DNA of 64,000 nt from NCBI RefSeq assembly GCF_910589235.1, contig NC_060960.1, positions 6,909,339 to 6,973,338 on the forward strand. The letters run 5' to 3'. This stretch comes from Vespa crabro. Lineage: Eukaryota; Arthropoda; Insecta; Hymenoptera; Vespidae. Positions 1 through 12,590 of the stretch are shown in pieces. A program made the translations under genes and the position numbers. Under the pieces are notes generated by a model that was given only the letters and a program-made list of their open reading frames with translations, was not told the DNA's origin and did no database searches. Position 1 is the stretch's first letter; every line of letters begins with the position of its first letter.

Positions 1-1902
1 TTTTTTTTTTTTCTTTTTTTTTTTTTTTTCCTTTTTTTTTCTTTTCCTGAATGATAAAGATTACGATCGAGAGAACGGTCCACGATATTAACTTTCTTTT
101 TTATTTTCTTTTCTTTTTTCGTTTATTCTTTTCTTTCTTTCCTTTTTCCTTTTTCTTTTTTTTTTTTTTTTTCTTTTCTTTTCTTTTTTTCTTTCCTTTG
201 GAACGAATCTCGCGTTTAAATATAAATATAAAAAAGAAAAAAAGAGAAAGAAAAAGAAAGAAAGCGAATTACCGGTTTATCTTCGCTCATCGTAGAATGC
301 CGACGAAATTCTATCTTTGGTAAACTCGTTCGAGAATAACGTAGCTTCGGTATAACGGCAGGAGTGAGTAAAGATAAGAGAGCTATATTGTTCGTACGCG
401 GTGATCGTACTCTAGGCTCTCGTTACACTAGATAAGCAGGACTCTGACACCTCGCGAGCCTCTTAAAAAGATTAACCACTCTTTAGAGTCCTCGTACGCT
501 CGTAAATCACACCATTTTAGTCGCATTTCATACTTATTTTTTTTCTTTTTTCTTTTTCTTTTTTTGCGACCAAACGAGGAACGTTTCTCCGTTTCGTTCA
601 AAAAAAAAAAGAAAAAGAGAGAGAGAGAGAGAGAGAGAAAAAGAAAAACGAACGAAAGGAAATAATATTGCGCAACCCCCTACGAATAGAATTTTTTAGC
701 ACGCTTGTTTTTTCTAAAGTAATTTTTTTTTTTTTTCTTGAGTAAATAAATTTACAATCGAGATTTATTTAAATTGTAATTGTAATTTTAATCACAATAA
801 TGGAAATTGATTTTTACATATTGATGGTATTTTCATTGAAACGTAAAATGCTCCAATAGGCCTGAAATGTCTCCAATGCCGAAGGTACAGAATTTTTTCA
901 ATTAATATATCTAAATTCATAATTATTCGTATTCAGAAAATTCAAGATTTATTTCTTCTCATTTCTTCTCGTTTCTTCCTGGCAATAATTGTCCTTCCAT
1001 TGGCCATTGATTCATTCGACAGTCAAAATCGATGTGAAATTTTTTATATGACATCGAATATTCCTAAAAACATATACATAGTCATCGTTTTAAAAATATG
1101 CAATAACATATTAAACACGGGGCTATAATATAAATAAATTATTTTTTTTAGAATATATGTATATCCTAATTCATATTTATCTTTTTGTTTGTTTACGATA
1201 ACCTTTTGTCAAAATGAAAAGTAAAAAAGAAAAAAAAAAAAAAAAAAGAAATAAAGACAAGGAATGCAAAACGAACAGAAAGCAATATATATTTTAAATT
1301 TAAATAAAAGCAAATATTTATGAGCGATGACTTGGCGTTATCGAAAAAAAGACAAAAAAATAGAGGTTCGTTTAATTTTATCATCGTTTTTTGGTAAATA
1401 TTAAAAAGGAAAGAAATAAAAAAAAAAAAAAAAAGAATGATATAAGTAGATAGATATCATACTCACATTGACATTCTGTGTATTCTTCGTGGTTTAAATA
1501 TTGATATTTAAGGTATCCCGGTGTTGTGTCAGTAATATTTTCATCCTGAACGAAATCATGAAAATTTATATTAATGCAAATACTTGGTAGACATGAGAGA
1601 AGGTACGGTTTAGTTCGAGGGAATATATTAAAACAAAATTATATCTCATAGAGATCGATCGTTACTCACGACGAAATTCTTTTCTCCTTCTTCTCGATGT
1701 TTCATATATTTTTTTTTGGAAAGCAAACTTAAGTGGTGTTAGCCATATCTTTTTCTCCCTCCCTCTGTCTCCCTCCCCCCTCTCTCTCTCTCTACCGTAA
1801 AAAAAAATCGATGAGAAGTAGGTAGCTATTTGTTGCTTGCAACGTCGAACGATCCACCTCAAATATTTAGCGAATGATTTTGGTGAACGAAAAAGAAAGA
1901 GA

Positions 1903-1951
<49 letters not shown>

Positions 1952-2099
1952 AGGGGGAGGAGAAAAGAAGCTATCGTTTCCTTCCTTTTTCTCATCTTTC
2001 TTTTCTTTTTCCTTTCCTTTTTCTTTTTTTTCTTTTTTTCTTTTCTTTTTCTTTTTCTTCCCCCTTTTTGTCTCTCTTTTTTACTCTTTCGGCATGAAG
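1..2099. other. AT-rich spacer with homopolymers and (GA)n
   Basis: Long T-rich runs (1-50, 100-200, 530-570, 720-740), A-rich runs (1216-1250, 1405-1435), GA tracts at 618-638 and 1897-1944, and a pyrimidine-rich tail to 2080. Open frames here are poly-Phe/Lys/Arg-Glu translations of these repeats. A short non-repetitive stretch at 830-1100 is described with the - strand exon-like segments. Confidence 0.7.
1063..1545 (-). other. two exon-like segments on the - strand, unrecognised
   Basis: Segment A (1467-1545) is preceded by TTTCGTTCAG and followed by CAAT|GTGAGT. It reads open for 26 codons and ends with residues EEYTECQ. Segment B begins at 1063 after ATGTTTTTAG and is open for 34 codons, ending GRNEKK then stop at about 959. 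The frames do not join: A ends one base into a codon, and adding B makes TGA. They are therefore not one simple coding pair. They may be ncRNA exons or chance. I recognise no protein family. Confidence 0.15.
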
Positions 2100-2400
2100 T
2101 TCGAACTCCGTCGAAATTTACGTACGCGTTTCCCTCGAAATTATATGAATTAAGCGAGGAGCAAAGAGGCCCAGGCTAAATTATGCAATTACACGGGTGA
2201 GCCGACGATGGTAGGCCGCGAAAGAGTAGAGCCCGTGTAGACGGGAAAAGGGCGGTGGCGGGCAACGATGCGGATGGCGATGGCGGATCGTTCGGTAGAT
2301 TGGCTTCGTGGCTGCGAGAAACGAAGGGAGACGAACACCAATCGAGTTCTAATTAACCGGTGCCCGTGGTTATCGCGGTGAACCAACTTGACTATAGGTA
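2100..2400. other. GC-richer unique block
   Basis: About 300 bp without microsatellites. It is rich in CGATGGCG/GGTGGCG words on the + strand and includes several ATGGC (GCCAT on the -) cores at 2270-2285. An ordinary short - strand frame runs through it but looks like nothing known. It is possibly a regulatory element, and no gene is supported. Confidence 0.3.
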
Positions 2401-2486
2401 TCTATCTTATATATCCACCTATATCCTACGTTCCGTCGGGAAGATTTCGAAAATATCATTTTCTTTACTTTTTTTTTGTTTCCTTC

Positions 2487-2489
<3 letters not shown>

Positions 2490-2521
<32 letters not shown>
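2490..2521. repeat. (CT)n microsatellite
   Basis: Uninterrupted CT dinucleotides followed by T-rich sequence. Confidence 0.95.
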
Positions 2522-2525
<4 letters not shown>

Positions 2526-2825
2526 TTTTCATCTCTTTTTATTTTTTATATTTTTTTTTAATTTTTTAATTTTCTATTTTTTATTCTTTATTTTCTTTTT
2601 TTGTTCTCTTCTTTTTTTTTTTTACCACGGACGCTCGTAGAATATTTCTAATTATACATTTACTTAACATTATAAACTTTTACTTGTAGATAAAACATGA
2701 CTTTTACTTGTAAATAGAAACAGCTGCGAATGCGCGATAAAACTAACGTTAATGAATGATATCATTTTAACGAGGAATAATTGAAATAACCTTGAAAAAA
2801 ATCCTTTTTTTTTACTATACTCGAG

Positions 2826-2827
<2 letters not shown>

Positions 2828-2867
<40 letters not shown>

Positions 2868-2887
2868 GTGTGTGTGTGTGTGTGTGT
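2828..2887. repeat. compound (AT)n-(TG)n microsatellite
   Basis: An AT array to about 2863 passes directly into (TG)n. Confidence 0.95.
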
Positions 2888-3087
2888 ATATGTATATATA
2901 TTTTCTAGATTAAACATCTTCGTCGATTAAAAGAAAAAGTTGAATACACGATAAAATGAGAGTCAATAAATTATATCGTTGGAAATATTATTATCCAGGA
3001 ATAATTGTGATAATATTTGCAACGAATTAATTATTATAATGAATTTATAGTGATGTTTACGATGAATTTTTATCAGATATGAAGTGA

Positions 3088-3092
<5 letters not shown>

Positions 3093-3122
<30 letters not shown>
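3093..3122. repeat. (AT)n microsatellite
   Basis: Perfect AT array following GTGTG. Confidence 0.95.
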
Positions 3123-3125
<3 letters not shown>

Positions 3126-3982
3126 TGACAAAATATTTTTATCTTCTCGAGATCATTTTATTTTTCTCACGAGAAAATAACGATTTCTTTAATTCGAATA
3201 CTTCAAAAGTCGATTGCTCTGATCGTGGTCTTTCAACACCATCGAAACCATGATCGTCTGTTTGTCTAAACTTAGAAGAAGTTCTTCGACGAATGAAATA
3301 GAAAAGGAAATTCCTCGAGGAGAGTTAAAGTCCCGAGAAATATTCTTGACGATGTAAAAAAAAAAAAAAAAAGAAAAAAAAGAAAAACGACGGAGGAGAG
3401 TTCATTTACAAAAAAGGGAAGAGAGAAAAAGACGAATGGTAGAAAAAGGATAGCGTTCTTTTTAGGACACCATTTTGTTCACATTCGCTCCCCACTCACG
3501 TTCAATCGAGAGTGTATAATTCATGTCCCGTAACTCTCATGGGATTACGCCATGGAGCATCTCACAAGGGCGCATGGGAACCGACGAACATGTTGCAAAG
3601 TATACCGAAGCTTGCGTCGATAGAAAAGAAATTTTTTTTTCTTTTCTGGTTTCTTTCTTTTTTTTTTTTTCTTTTGTTTTCCATAAGCATTTACCTACTC
3701 TCGAGAATTATTATGTTGGAAAAATGTTTATGCCTTGATTATATTTTGTTTTCTTTTTTTTTTTTTTTTTTTTTCTTTCTTACGCACGCAAACGTATAAA
3801 AATTTATCGACGTAAAAATTAATCGTCACATATTTAATATACGTCGAATTTAATGTCACGAAATAATTATTGAACGATCGATCGCGTTATTTGGATTACT
3901 TCATTTTTTTTTATCTACTTTTTTTTTTCTCTTTTACTTTTACGATAATAAAAAGAGTAATAGAAGATGTAATTTTTGTATG

Positions 3983-3985
<3 letters not shown>

Positions 3986-4018
<33 letters not shown>
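3986..4018. repeat. (GA)n microsatellite
   Basis: Perfect GA array. Confidence 0.95.
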
Positions 4019-4020
<2 letters not shown>

Positions 4021-4552
4021 AAAACGAAATAAATAAAATCCACCGTAGAAAATTCCGTCGGCACTATGCGAGACAAAAATAACAAATTTATTTTCTCGGC
4101 GAGTCGCCAAAAAAATTATCATGCAAGGTAAACGAACGCGATTATTTTCTTTTTTTTTTTTTTTTTCTTTTCTTTCTTGGTATTCGATGTCGGGTCGCGA
4201 CACGACCGTTACTTTTTTTTCACTCTTTTTTTTTTTCTTTCTTTTTTGTTTTTTTTTTTCACGCTTTCAACCACCGCATAAGAAATGTCATCGATATTTA
4301 GTAAGAGCAAATCTTTCGAGGTAGAAGGACGAACATCCGATATGGTACCATTCAATGTTCGCCATAGTTTTCAATGGAATGGTCGACCGTCCGTCGGAAC
4401 GATCGCGATGGACGAAGTCGATAATATTTTCGTTCGAACGAAATCCATGCGATCGTTTTCTCTTCGTGATATATAATCATCGTTGATCGTAGATAACAAA
4501 TTCGCAAATAATCGATAAACACAATTCTCGTAACAATCTTTTCTTTTTTCTT

Positions 4553-4554
<2 letters not shown>

Positions 4555-4584
<30 letters not shown>
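4555..4584. repeat. (TTTC)n microsatellite
   Basis: Tetranucleotide array. Confidence 0.9.
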
Positions 4585-4585
<1 letters not shown>

Positions 4586-5027
4586 ATATTATTATCTCTG
4601 CACAAACATTTATTTATACCCATACATACCCGTTTATAGTTTCTGATGTCATCATCGACTTCAAATTTGAATAGATATTAAATATTGAAATATGCGTTTA
4701 GATAGATTCAAATTGTATCTTGTATCTCATCTTACTTTTTAATACATAAAATGATCATTTAAGTCTGACGTAATCGTACCTTCACGTATTCCGTTTTATC
4801 TTCGTTCTCTTTTCATCGTTATTCTTCGTCGATTTAATGAAGATTTTCCTTTCATCTCGTTTATGAGGATCATTTTCGCTTTGTATCGAGATATTATCTA
4901 GATTTTTAGAGGGTACGTTCAAAAGAACGTAATCTAATCAAAGAGACAAGCTCGTTTCTATGCCAATGCATTGTGCTAGAGAGTGCGAATTCCATGATAG
5001 AGATCATTTTTGTGATCTTTTCGAGAA

Positions 5028-5030
<3 letters not shown>

Positions 5031-5092
<62 letters not shown>
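5031..5092. repeat. (GA)n microsatellite, 62 bp
   Basis: One of the longest perfect GA arrays in the window and a potential GAGA-factor/CLAMP landing tract. Confidence 0.97.
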
Positions 5093-5096
<4 letters not shown>

Positions 5097-5927
5097 CTCT
5101 ACAATCGTTTACACGTTCCGTCGGGATGATCGCATTTCCCGAAGGAAAATCTTAAAAGAAGTCTCTCAGTTACATTGGAAACGTTCTAATTCTAATCCCG
5201 TACGAAATCGAGCACAAACGTGCCGATCGAGTCGTATCTCGAGTAAAAGCTCGAGAACCACGAAAACCACGACGAAGAAAGATAGATAGATAGAGAGATA
5301 GAGAAATAGAAAGAGAGAGAGGGATAGTTCTCTTTCTTTTTACCTTTTTCTCTCCTCGTGTTCTTCTCGGTTATTTCTTTTTCTTCTTCTTCTTTTTTTT
5401 TTCCTTCATCTTCACGCTTTTATCGAAGTCCAAGAAGGTTCTTCGCTAAAATTAGAACGATATTGTCGCCATCTTAAAAGTCATCCTACTCTCCCAATTT
5501 TTCGATTTCCTCTTAAATATTTCACGAGCATTTCTATTTTCTCACGAGGGACGAATTTTGTTTTCTTTTCGAGATTAAAAATGGCTCCTCGTATATAACT
5601 GTCGTATTTTCTTCCTTCCTTTTTTTCCTTTTTCCTTTTCTCTTTTCTTTTTTCTTCTTCTTCTTATTCTTCTTCCTCTTCTTCGTCTTCTTTCTTTCTT
5701 TTTCTTCTTCTTTTTCTTCTTCGAAATAAAGAAGTCGTAAGGAACGTATAAAACGATAGAAAGAACAGAAGTGATTTTTAACACTTCGTATAAAATGAAA
5801 ATGATCCTAATGGGACGCGTCGAAGTCGATTCCCGTCGACAAAGTAGACAGAACTTATATATAAACGTCACACTCTCGTAAACGATTTGCGAGTTTAAGA
5901 GATAATAAATTAAGAAACACAGATCGT

Positions 5928-5930
<3 letters not shown>

Positions 5931-5969
<39 letters not shown>

Positions 5970-5971
5970 GG

Positions 5972-6002
<31 letters not shown>
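5931..6002. repeat. paired (AT)n arrays
   Basis: Two AT arrays (5931-5964 and about 5975-6002) separated by CATATGGCTA. The repeat continues into GTATATG-type sequence. Confidence 0.95.
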
Positions 6003-6008
<6 letters not shown>

Positions 6009-6032
6009 TAGCCACGAGTGAATTCATAGCCA

Positions 6033-6147
6033 GGTACTTACTTAGTTCTTGCTATGTAACTATCAACATCGTTTTCGAAGATTAAAAGCGATAGTTACGA
6101 GTTAGCCATGATGGACGATTAAGTTACTTAGATAGGTAAGTACCTCG
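6033..6147. repeat. nested inverted repeat
   Basis: The outer arms AGGTACTTAC (6033-6042) and GTAAGTACCT (6138-6147) are perfect complements. Inner arms GTAACTATC (about 6056) and GATAGTTAC (about 6090) also pair, with an ATCGTTTT/AAAAGCGAT core inside. Spacing between the pairs is unequal (14 versus about 37 nt), so it is not a microRNA-type stem. Confidence 0.5.
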
Positions 6148-7124
6148 TATAAACCAATATATCCGACAATTTGAAACATTTTCAAGCGTCTCGTATAAGA
6201 TTCAAAACGATTTAAATTTTATTTGACAAATTCTCTAACCGGTCGTTTTATTCGTTAACACTTAAAACTTCATCGTGAAATCGTTCGAACGTAACCTAAG
6301 TACCTAAATATGTTTTGACACGTGTATTAAACGTAACTTTTGGATGACGTTCGACGTTGATGCTCGATCGTCGAAGACTGAATTCTTTTTTGGAGTAAAA
6401 CCATCGAAAAAGGGTATAGGTAGAGGTATATATTAAGTAACGTTTTAGAATAGTTCGCGAGGAAGGGTAAAATAGCCATGCTCGAGGTCAAAACGACTAT
6501 CTACCGGCAAACAACCCTTTCAATCGCTTTTTTTTCTTTTTTCTTTTTTTTTCTTTTTTTTTTTTTTCTTCATTTTATAGCTTTATAGTATTCTCAATAG
6601 TTTGCTTCTTGGATACCTTCAGGAAAAGGCCTTGCGTTAACTCTTTACAATGAGTATACCTACGTGAAGGACAGTTATGTCATTACTACCAAAGAATTTT
6701 TACGTTATTGAATAGTTTGTAGATAGATAGGTAGGTAGATATCCATATATGTATTTATATACTTCATCATTGATTTATTTCCTTAGAAGTAGATTCGTTA
6801 TTTTTTTCTTTGACTTTAAATAGAAAATAAATTGTAATATAAATACTGATTTTAATATTTCATTAAAATTATTATTCCATTAGTTGATTAGTATCCATAT
6901 TTATATATATTTCATCACTGTTAATTTCCTTCGAGATAACATCGTCAATTTTTCGACTTTAAATACAAAATAAATCATTATATAGTAATAATATAAATAT
7001 CTCGTTAAAATTATTGATTTTTCTATTGGATTTATAAGAAAGGATAATGAAAGAAATATGATTTGTTATCTGTCAGAGTTCATTGTCAAATTTCTTTTAT
7101 TTTTTCTTCTTTTTATCTCCTAAT

Positions 7125-7137
7125 TTTATTTATTCAT

Positions 7138-7176
<39 letters not shown>

Positions 7177-7179
7177 TTT
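7125..7179. repeat. (TTTA)n microsatellite
   Basis: Tetranucleotide array, nearly perfect. Confidence 0.95.
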
Positions 7180-7988
7180 TTTCTTTTGTTTTCGACCGTC
7201 GGAAAGAAATGTCGTTCGTTGGGCGTCGTCATAATTAAGATCGTTAAATGCATTGTTACAAAGCCACGAATAACAGGGGAATTAGAATTTGTGAGGTATG
7301 TCGGGTGGATTTACCATAAACTCATTAAAGTTTCAAACTTTGATGAACACCGTGGACTATCGTTGGCTTATATGATAGTTACTTACTCGAATATATCGCC
7401 ATAGAGACAGAAAGTTCGTTTCAATCCCGAGAAAAGGGATATGCGTTCGTTCGTGAAATACATTATATCCTAATGCACGAAACTTTTTCATATTTGTTCA
7501 TAAATTATTTTCTTTTCGAATAGTTCGAACAGATTTATACATTTAAGAAAAATTTCATTGAATTAACAAATCAAAAAAATTACCTAACTTTTATATCATA
7601 TTTTTTGTATCATTCTATCGTATATATATATATATATATAGTACATATATAATATCCCACTATATTTACTTTTGAAAGGAAATGTAACGAAATCCTTGTA
7701 AGTCGTAAAATCCGAGCGAATCCACGAGGATGACTCTTTTCAATCTTCGAAATGCTATCTCGTCCTTCGTTTTCGTTGAAATTACCAGAAAAATAAAACA
7801 TCTTATCTATTAGAATAGAAAACGTGTTCTGATTTCTAAAGGTATATAATAGCTTACTTAAGGTAGGTATAATGGAAAAAATGCTAATGTCTAGCGATAT
7901 TCTTTGTTTATCCATGTTCAAAAAAAAAAAAAAAAAAAAAAAAGAAAAGAATAAAAAAAGAAAAAGAAAGAAAAAAAAAAGAAAGACT

Positions 7989-8045
7989 GAGAGAGCGAGA
8001 GAGAGAGAGAGAAAGAGAGCGAGAGAGAGAGAGAGAGAGAGTGAG
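7989..8045. repeat. (GA)n microsatellite, imperfect
   Basis: GA array with CGA and AAG interruptions, preceded by a poly-A tract from 7920. Confidence 0.95.
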
Positions 8046-8050
8046 GTCTT

Positions 8051-8470
8051 TAAAATAGGAAACTAGAGATAACTATAGAGAGACTAGACTATAGGACGAC
8101 GGTAGCAGCTTAAGACATATTTAGGAAGGTATCCTTTAATGCGAAAAGACAGTGGCTGGGTCTCTACGTACGACACACTCACAACAGAAGCTGATTCTCT
8201 CGTGCTGGTGTCCCGTACTGCAAAGGCAAACTATAAAGGCACGTTTTACTGCTCGTAAAGTCAATGAAGGCGGTCACGTTTGCCCTTCGAGCATCTTTCG
8301 GGACGTCTAGGCGACCATCGACGATACCACCTAGGTAGCCTATGGAATTATACTCGCTAGATTCATGAATATTTAATCGACGAAGGGCAGCTTGTGATAC
8401 CTACCTTCTCGTCGAATGCGATCCACCCTTTTTGCAACGTTCCCCCCTCCCACCTCGTCTTCACTCTAAC
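8051..8470. other. unique non-repetitive block
   Basis: About 400 bp of complex sequence between a (GA)n and a (CT)n tract. It includes CCTAGGTAGCC (TAGteam-like TAGGTAG at about 8333) and ATTCATGAATATTTAATC, rich in homeodomain-type cores. It is a candidate enhancer. No open frame stands out. Confidence 0.25.
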
Positions 8471-8534
8471 CCACCCTTTTCACCCTCACTTCCTCCTATT
8501 CTTCTCTCTTTCATATTTTTCGCCTTTGAAAATT

Positions 8535-8535
8535 G

Positions 8536-8567
<32 letters not shown>

Positions 8568-8601
8568 TCTCTCCCTCTCTCTCTCTCTCTCTTTCTTTCT
8601 C
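8535..8601. repeat. (CT)n microsatellite
   Basis: CT array with CCCT interruptions. Confidence 0.95.
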
Positions 8602-9120
8602 CAGTAGGTATCGTGCATTCCATACAGAATTTATCTTCGCGTATCTACTAGATACATTTTATGATATAGGTAGGTATATAGAACCGCGTATAATTTTCGG
8701 ACGAAATCTTATCCTCCCTAGACAACCTCTCTGATGTCTTTGCGTAAACTCTAAAAAGGAAGTATCGGTGTATCCTACTAGGAAGAACATACGTGCGACA
8801 TCCGTCATAAATCACAGGACACTTGCTCCTTCGTAGATACGTAGGTACTTACCCGTGTATATATATATATGTTGATTCTTGCGTATATTTCTTTTTCTTT
8901 CCATTTTTCTTTTTTCCTTTTTTTTTTCTTTTTTTTTTCTTTTTCTTTTTCTCCTCTTTCTCTCTTCTTCAATCTCTTTTCCAAATAAACTTTAATTTAG
9001 ATCTCTTTTTTTTACGATCTGCTTAGGTGTGATGGAAGTACCCAATTAATGTCGATATATTCGCTTGAAAAAAAAAAAAAATAAATAAAACAGATTGATA
9101 ATATTAAGCTGGGAAAAATT

Positions 9121-9160
9121 ATTACGATTATTATTATTATTATTATCATTATTATTATTA

Positions 9161-9251
<91 letters not shown>

Positions 9252-9260
9252 CATCATTAT
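9121..9260. repeat. (ATT)n microsatellite, about 140 bp
   Basis: Long trinucleotide array with occasional ATC units. It translates to poly-Ile or poly-Leu on the two strands, which explains the open frames there. Confidence 0.97.
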
Positions 9261-10062
9261 ATCTACGTGTTCGGAATAATTAAGGAAGTAGTAAAACAAA
9301 AATATGATAAAAAGATTTTGATAAAGGAAAATAACGGAAAGGGTTATAGCCGTGCTTCTACATAAGTTTAATTACGTTGTTATGTAGGCCAATCCCTCTT
9401 AATTAAATCCAAAATTTCTTTTTTTCCTCTTTTATTTTCATTTAATTTCATTCTTATCGAAGAAGTAAAACACGCATACATTCGTTATAATAACATTATT
9501 TAATGTACACGAGATACTTAATACGCAAAAATTTTTCAGAGACATAAATGTTCCTTCAAATAACCCATTTCGAAAAGATTATTTCTCGTTGTTACATGGT
9601 ATTAACATGAATTAACTGATCGATTTCGTCGATGTCGATCTTAGATTTAAAGTAATTGCCTCGAAACCGATTACCGGGCCTTTCGTGCCGTCGTTCGGAA
9701 ACCATTTTGAAATTCAAATTCGTTCCTCGAATGGCCGTCGAATGATAGACTACAACCAACCAATATTTTTTTCTTTTTCAAGTCACGAAAAATTTTTTTT
9801 TTAACGTTTAAAAACGAACGCCTTTAAATTGATCCTTATCGTAATTCCTTTCGAATATACATAGGTACATAAGCAAAGATACATATGTACTTTTAATCTA
9901 CCAACTGTTATCAATATAATGCAGTAATTTATAAAACATTTCTTCTCCAATTTATTCTTGCAATCTTTCCTTTCTTTTTTTCCTCCCTACAATTATTATA
10001 ATATACGCCTAGTCTCTCTAATTCTGTAGAAAGAATATATCTTTATGAGACGAGATGGGAAA

Positions 10063-10083
10063 GGGGGGTAGGGGGAGGAGGGC
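10063..10083 (+). other. G-rich run, quadruplex-prone
   Basis: Runs of 6 and 5 G, then GG and GGG, separated by TA and A. It is flanked by A-rich sequence, and the run is an abrupt composition change. Confidence 0.3.
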
Positions 10084-10398
10084 AGAAGAGTTAAAAGAAA
10101 AAAGAAAAAAAAAAAAGAAAAAAGAAAGAAAAGAAGAAAAGAAAATATATACCTAAAATCCCTTTTGATGAAGACCCATGGGAATGTTTATGAGTAGGAA
10201 ACATGAAAAAAAAAAGAAAAAAAAAAAAGAAAAAAAAATCTATCGTCTATGGCACCGAAACAATCTCTATGAAAAATCTTGTCGTCTTAATGTAGCCATA
10301 TGAAACTATCCTTTGAGTTTGAAGGATTCAAACATGTAACTCTTTCCTTCATTCCGTGGCCAGTTGTACAAACGAACAGTGGGTTTCTTTGTCCTTTA

Positions 10399-10400
10399 TT

Positions 10401-10437
<37 letters not shown>
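10399..10437. repeat. (CT)n microsatellite
   Basis: CT array. A second, shorter one lies at 10539-10572. Confidence 0.9.
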
Positions 10438-10441
<4 letters not shown>

Positions 10442-12015
10442 TTCTTTTTCTCTCTTCCTCCTTCTTTAGTCGCGGCCATGAAATCTTCGAAGGTTTTGGC
10501 TTCTTCGCTCAACACCGAGCGACTTTCCTGCTCCTCCTTCTCTCTCTCTCTCTCTCTCTCCTTCTCTCTTTCTTCTCTTCTTCTTCCTTGTCGAGAAGGA
10601 GAAGAAGGAGAAGGGAAGGAAGAAAAAAAGAAAGAAGGAGAATTTAACCCTTCCGACCCGCGAGCGGTTCTTTATGTTTCTTACTTCGGGAAGAATATTT
10701 ACGACGCTTCGTAAGATCCTCGAGAGGAAGGAGAAAAGTTCGAAGATCGGTATATGTGTATCGTGAAGTCCGCCTAAAAGTAAATTCGTACGTTCGTTTA
10801 AATGGAAGAAGAAGAAGAAGAGGAAGAGGAAGAAGAAGAAAAGAAAAGGAAAAGAAAAAAAGAAAGAAAATAAAATAAAAAAGAAAGACACCTTCGGAAT
10901 CATCGCGGAATTCTCTTTGATCAATTCGATAAACCGATCCATCATTTTTTAGAAGATCCTATATCTTCTTCTAATACTTTGATAAATGTTCTTGATTTTG
11001 GATTCAATATTCTTACTACGGAATAATGCAATCTTGGTAAAAGAAAATCTTATAATGAATATTTCGTAATTTTTAGATAAGCTTGAATTTCTTTAAACTT
11101 TGTATTAAAGAAAAAAAAAAAAGAAAAAAAAAAGGAAAAAAAAAGGAAAAAAAACCGTGCTTGCTAATGAAACTTAGGGGAAGAAAAAAGATAATGTATC
11201 CATAACTTTAACCATTCTTATGTAATTTCATATAATTCTTATATCGCGATACAATATAATTTGTTTTGTTTTTGTTTATTTCATTAATAGATACGATAGG
11301 TCGAATAAATCTTAAAGTAAAATTTTCGAAATATCTAAAAATGAAATAATCATTCTTTCACGTAGCTTCTTTCACGTATATTTTATAGAAAATGTCGTCG
11401 TTAAATCGATGAATATTTTTCTATCTCGGTTGAAAATTTCCATTAACGTCTAATAAAATTGAAATGTTTTTATCTTCAAGTCACTACGTAGTCTTTCGAT
11501 CTATTCGAGGACAGGCATCTTGCCATTTTGTACGTACGTGACTTTACGTTGGCTCTTTAACGAACGAATTAACATGCTTGAGAAACTAAAGATTCCATAA
11601 CCTACACAGGAGGGTTTCTCATTTAAGATGAGACCATTTCACCGCATAAACGTATATAATGTAAATCTTATCGAATACAAACAGAAGTTTTGCATGAGAT
11701 CCTTACGCGCCTAATAATCCCACTCATTCGATAGATGCGTGAGATTATTTTGCTGTAGGAAATGAGTAAATATATTTTGGATTCATTGTCTATTATTATT
11801 TTAACATTCAACGAATGTATGAGAAAAAATGTGCGTGCGTGTCTGTGTATATGTGTGTGTGTGTGTGCTGTTACATTATCATATACATATTATCTATCTG
11901 TATCTATTTAAATTTCTAATTATAAAAATCTCATTAATCCTAAGTCGAACTTTCGCCATTGATGAATTTTAATAAATCTAATAATAGTAATTATTCGATA
12001 TCAATTGATAATATA

Positions 12016-12018
<3 letters not shown>

Positions 12019-12069
<51 letters not shown>
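12019..12069. repeat. (AT)n microsatellite
   Basis: About 50 bp of perfect AT. Confidence 0.97.
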
Positions 12070-12072
<3 letters not shown>

Positions 12073-12511
12073 TTTATTGTGATGATGATAATCCCTCGAG
12101 TCCGACGGTACAAAGTTAAAAATACTCGAGAATATAAATTGTGCAACATTAAGATAAGTTATGCATTAAAAATGGAAGGCAGAGTTACTAATTAAGGGCT
12201 CTCGAATGTGTGCCCACGTCTACAAAGTAAGCAAATAGGTATATATAACTATGGTCGAACGAATCACGAAATATTACGAGCCATCGAACGGATGATGTTT
12301 CTTCGCGAATAATCGCTTCTCCCCTTTTCTCCTCCTCCCCCCCGCCCCACCCTCCTCTTGTCCCTTCTTTCTTGAATCCAAGAAAGGAGCTAATGAAGCG
12401 CATATAACGCAATTATTTAGTAGATAGATGCTTGGACGAAAGAAAAATCTTTATACGATCTTTGCTTTCAACTTTCTTGCCTTCTTTCTTTTTCTTTCTC
12501 TCTCTCGCTTC

Positions 12512-12590
12512 TTCTTCTTTCTCTTCTTCTTCTTCTTCTTCTTCTTCTTCTCTTTTTCTTTCTCTCCCTCTCTCTCTCTCTCTCTCTCTT
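12512..12590. repeat. compound (CTT)n-(CT)n microsatellite
   Basis: A TTC-type array passes into CT dinucleotides. Confidence 0.9.

Larger units (their letters stand above)
2401..8050. other. microsatellite-dense AT-rich spacer
   Basis: Holds (CT)n, (AT)n, (TG)n, (GA)n, (TTTC)n and (TTTA)n tracts listed separately. Non-repetitive islands lie at 3180-3360, 4260-4500, 6040-6520 and 7190-7480. The last carries an unrecognised open stretch of about 70 codons after the (TTTA)n tract. No gene is supported. Confidence 0.6.

Noticed and set aside
11630..11660. Small stem-loop CTCAT/ATGAG
   Set aside because: A five-pair stem is far too short for a microRNA or terminator.
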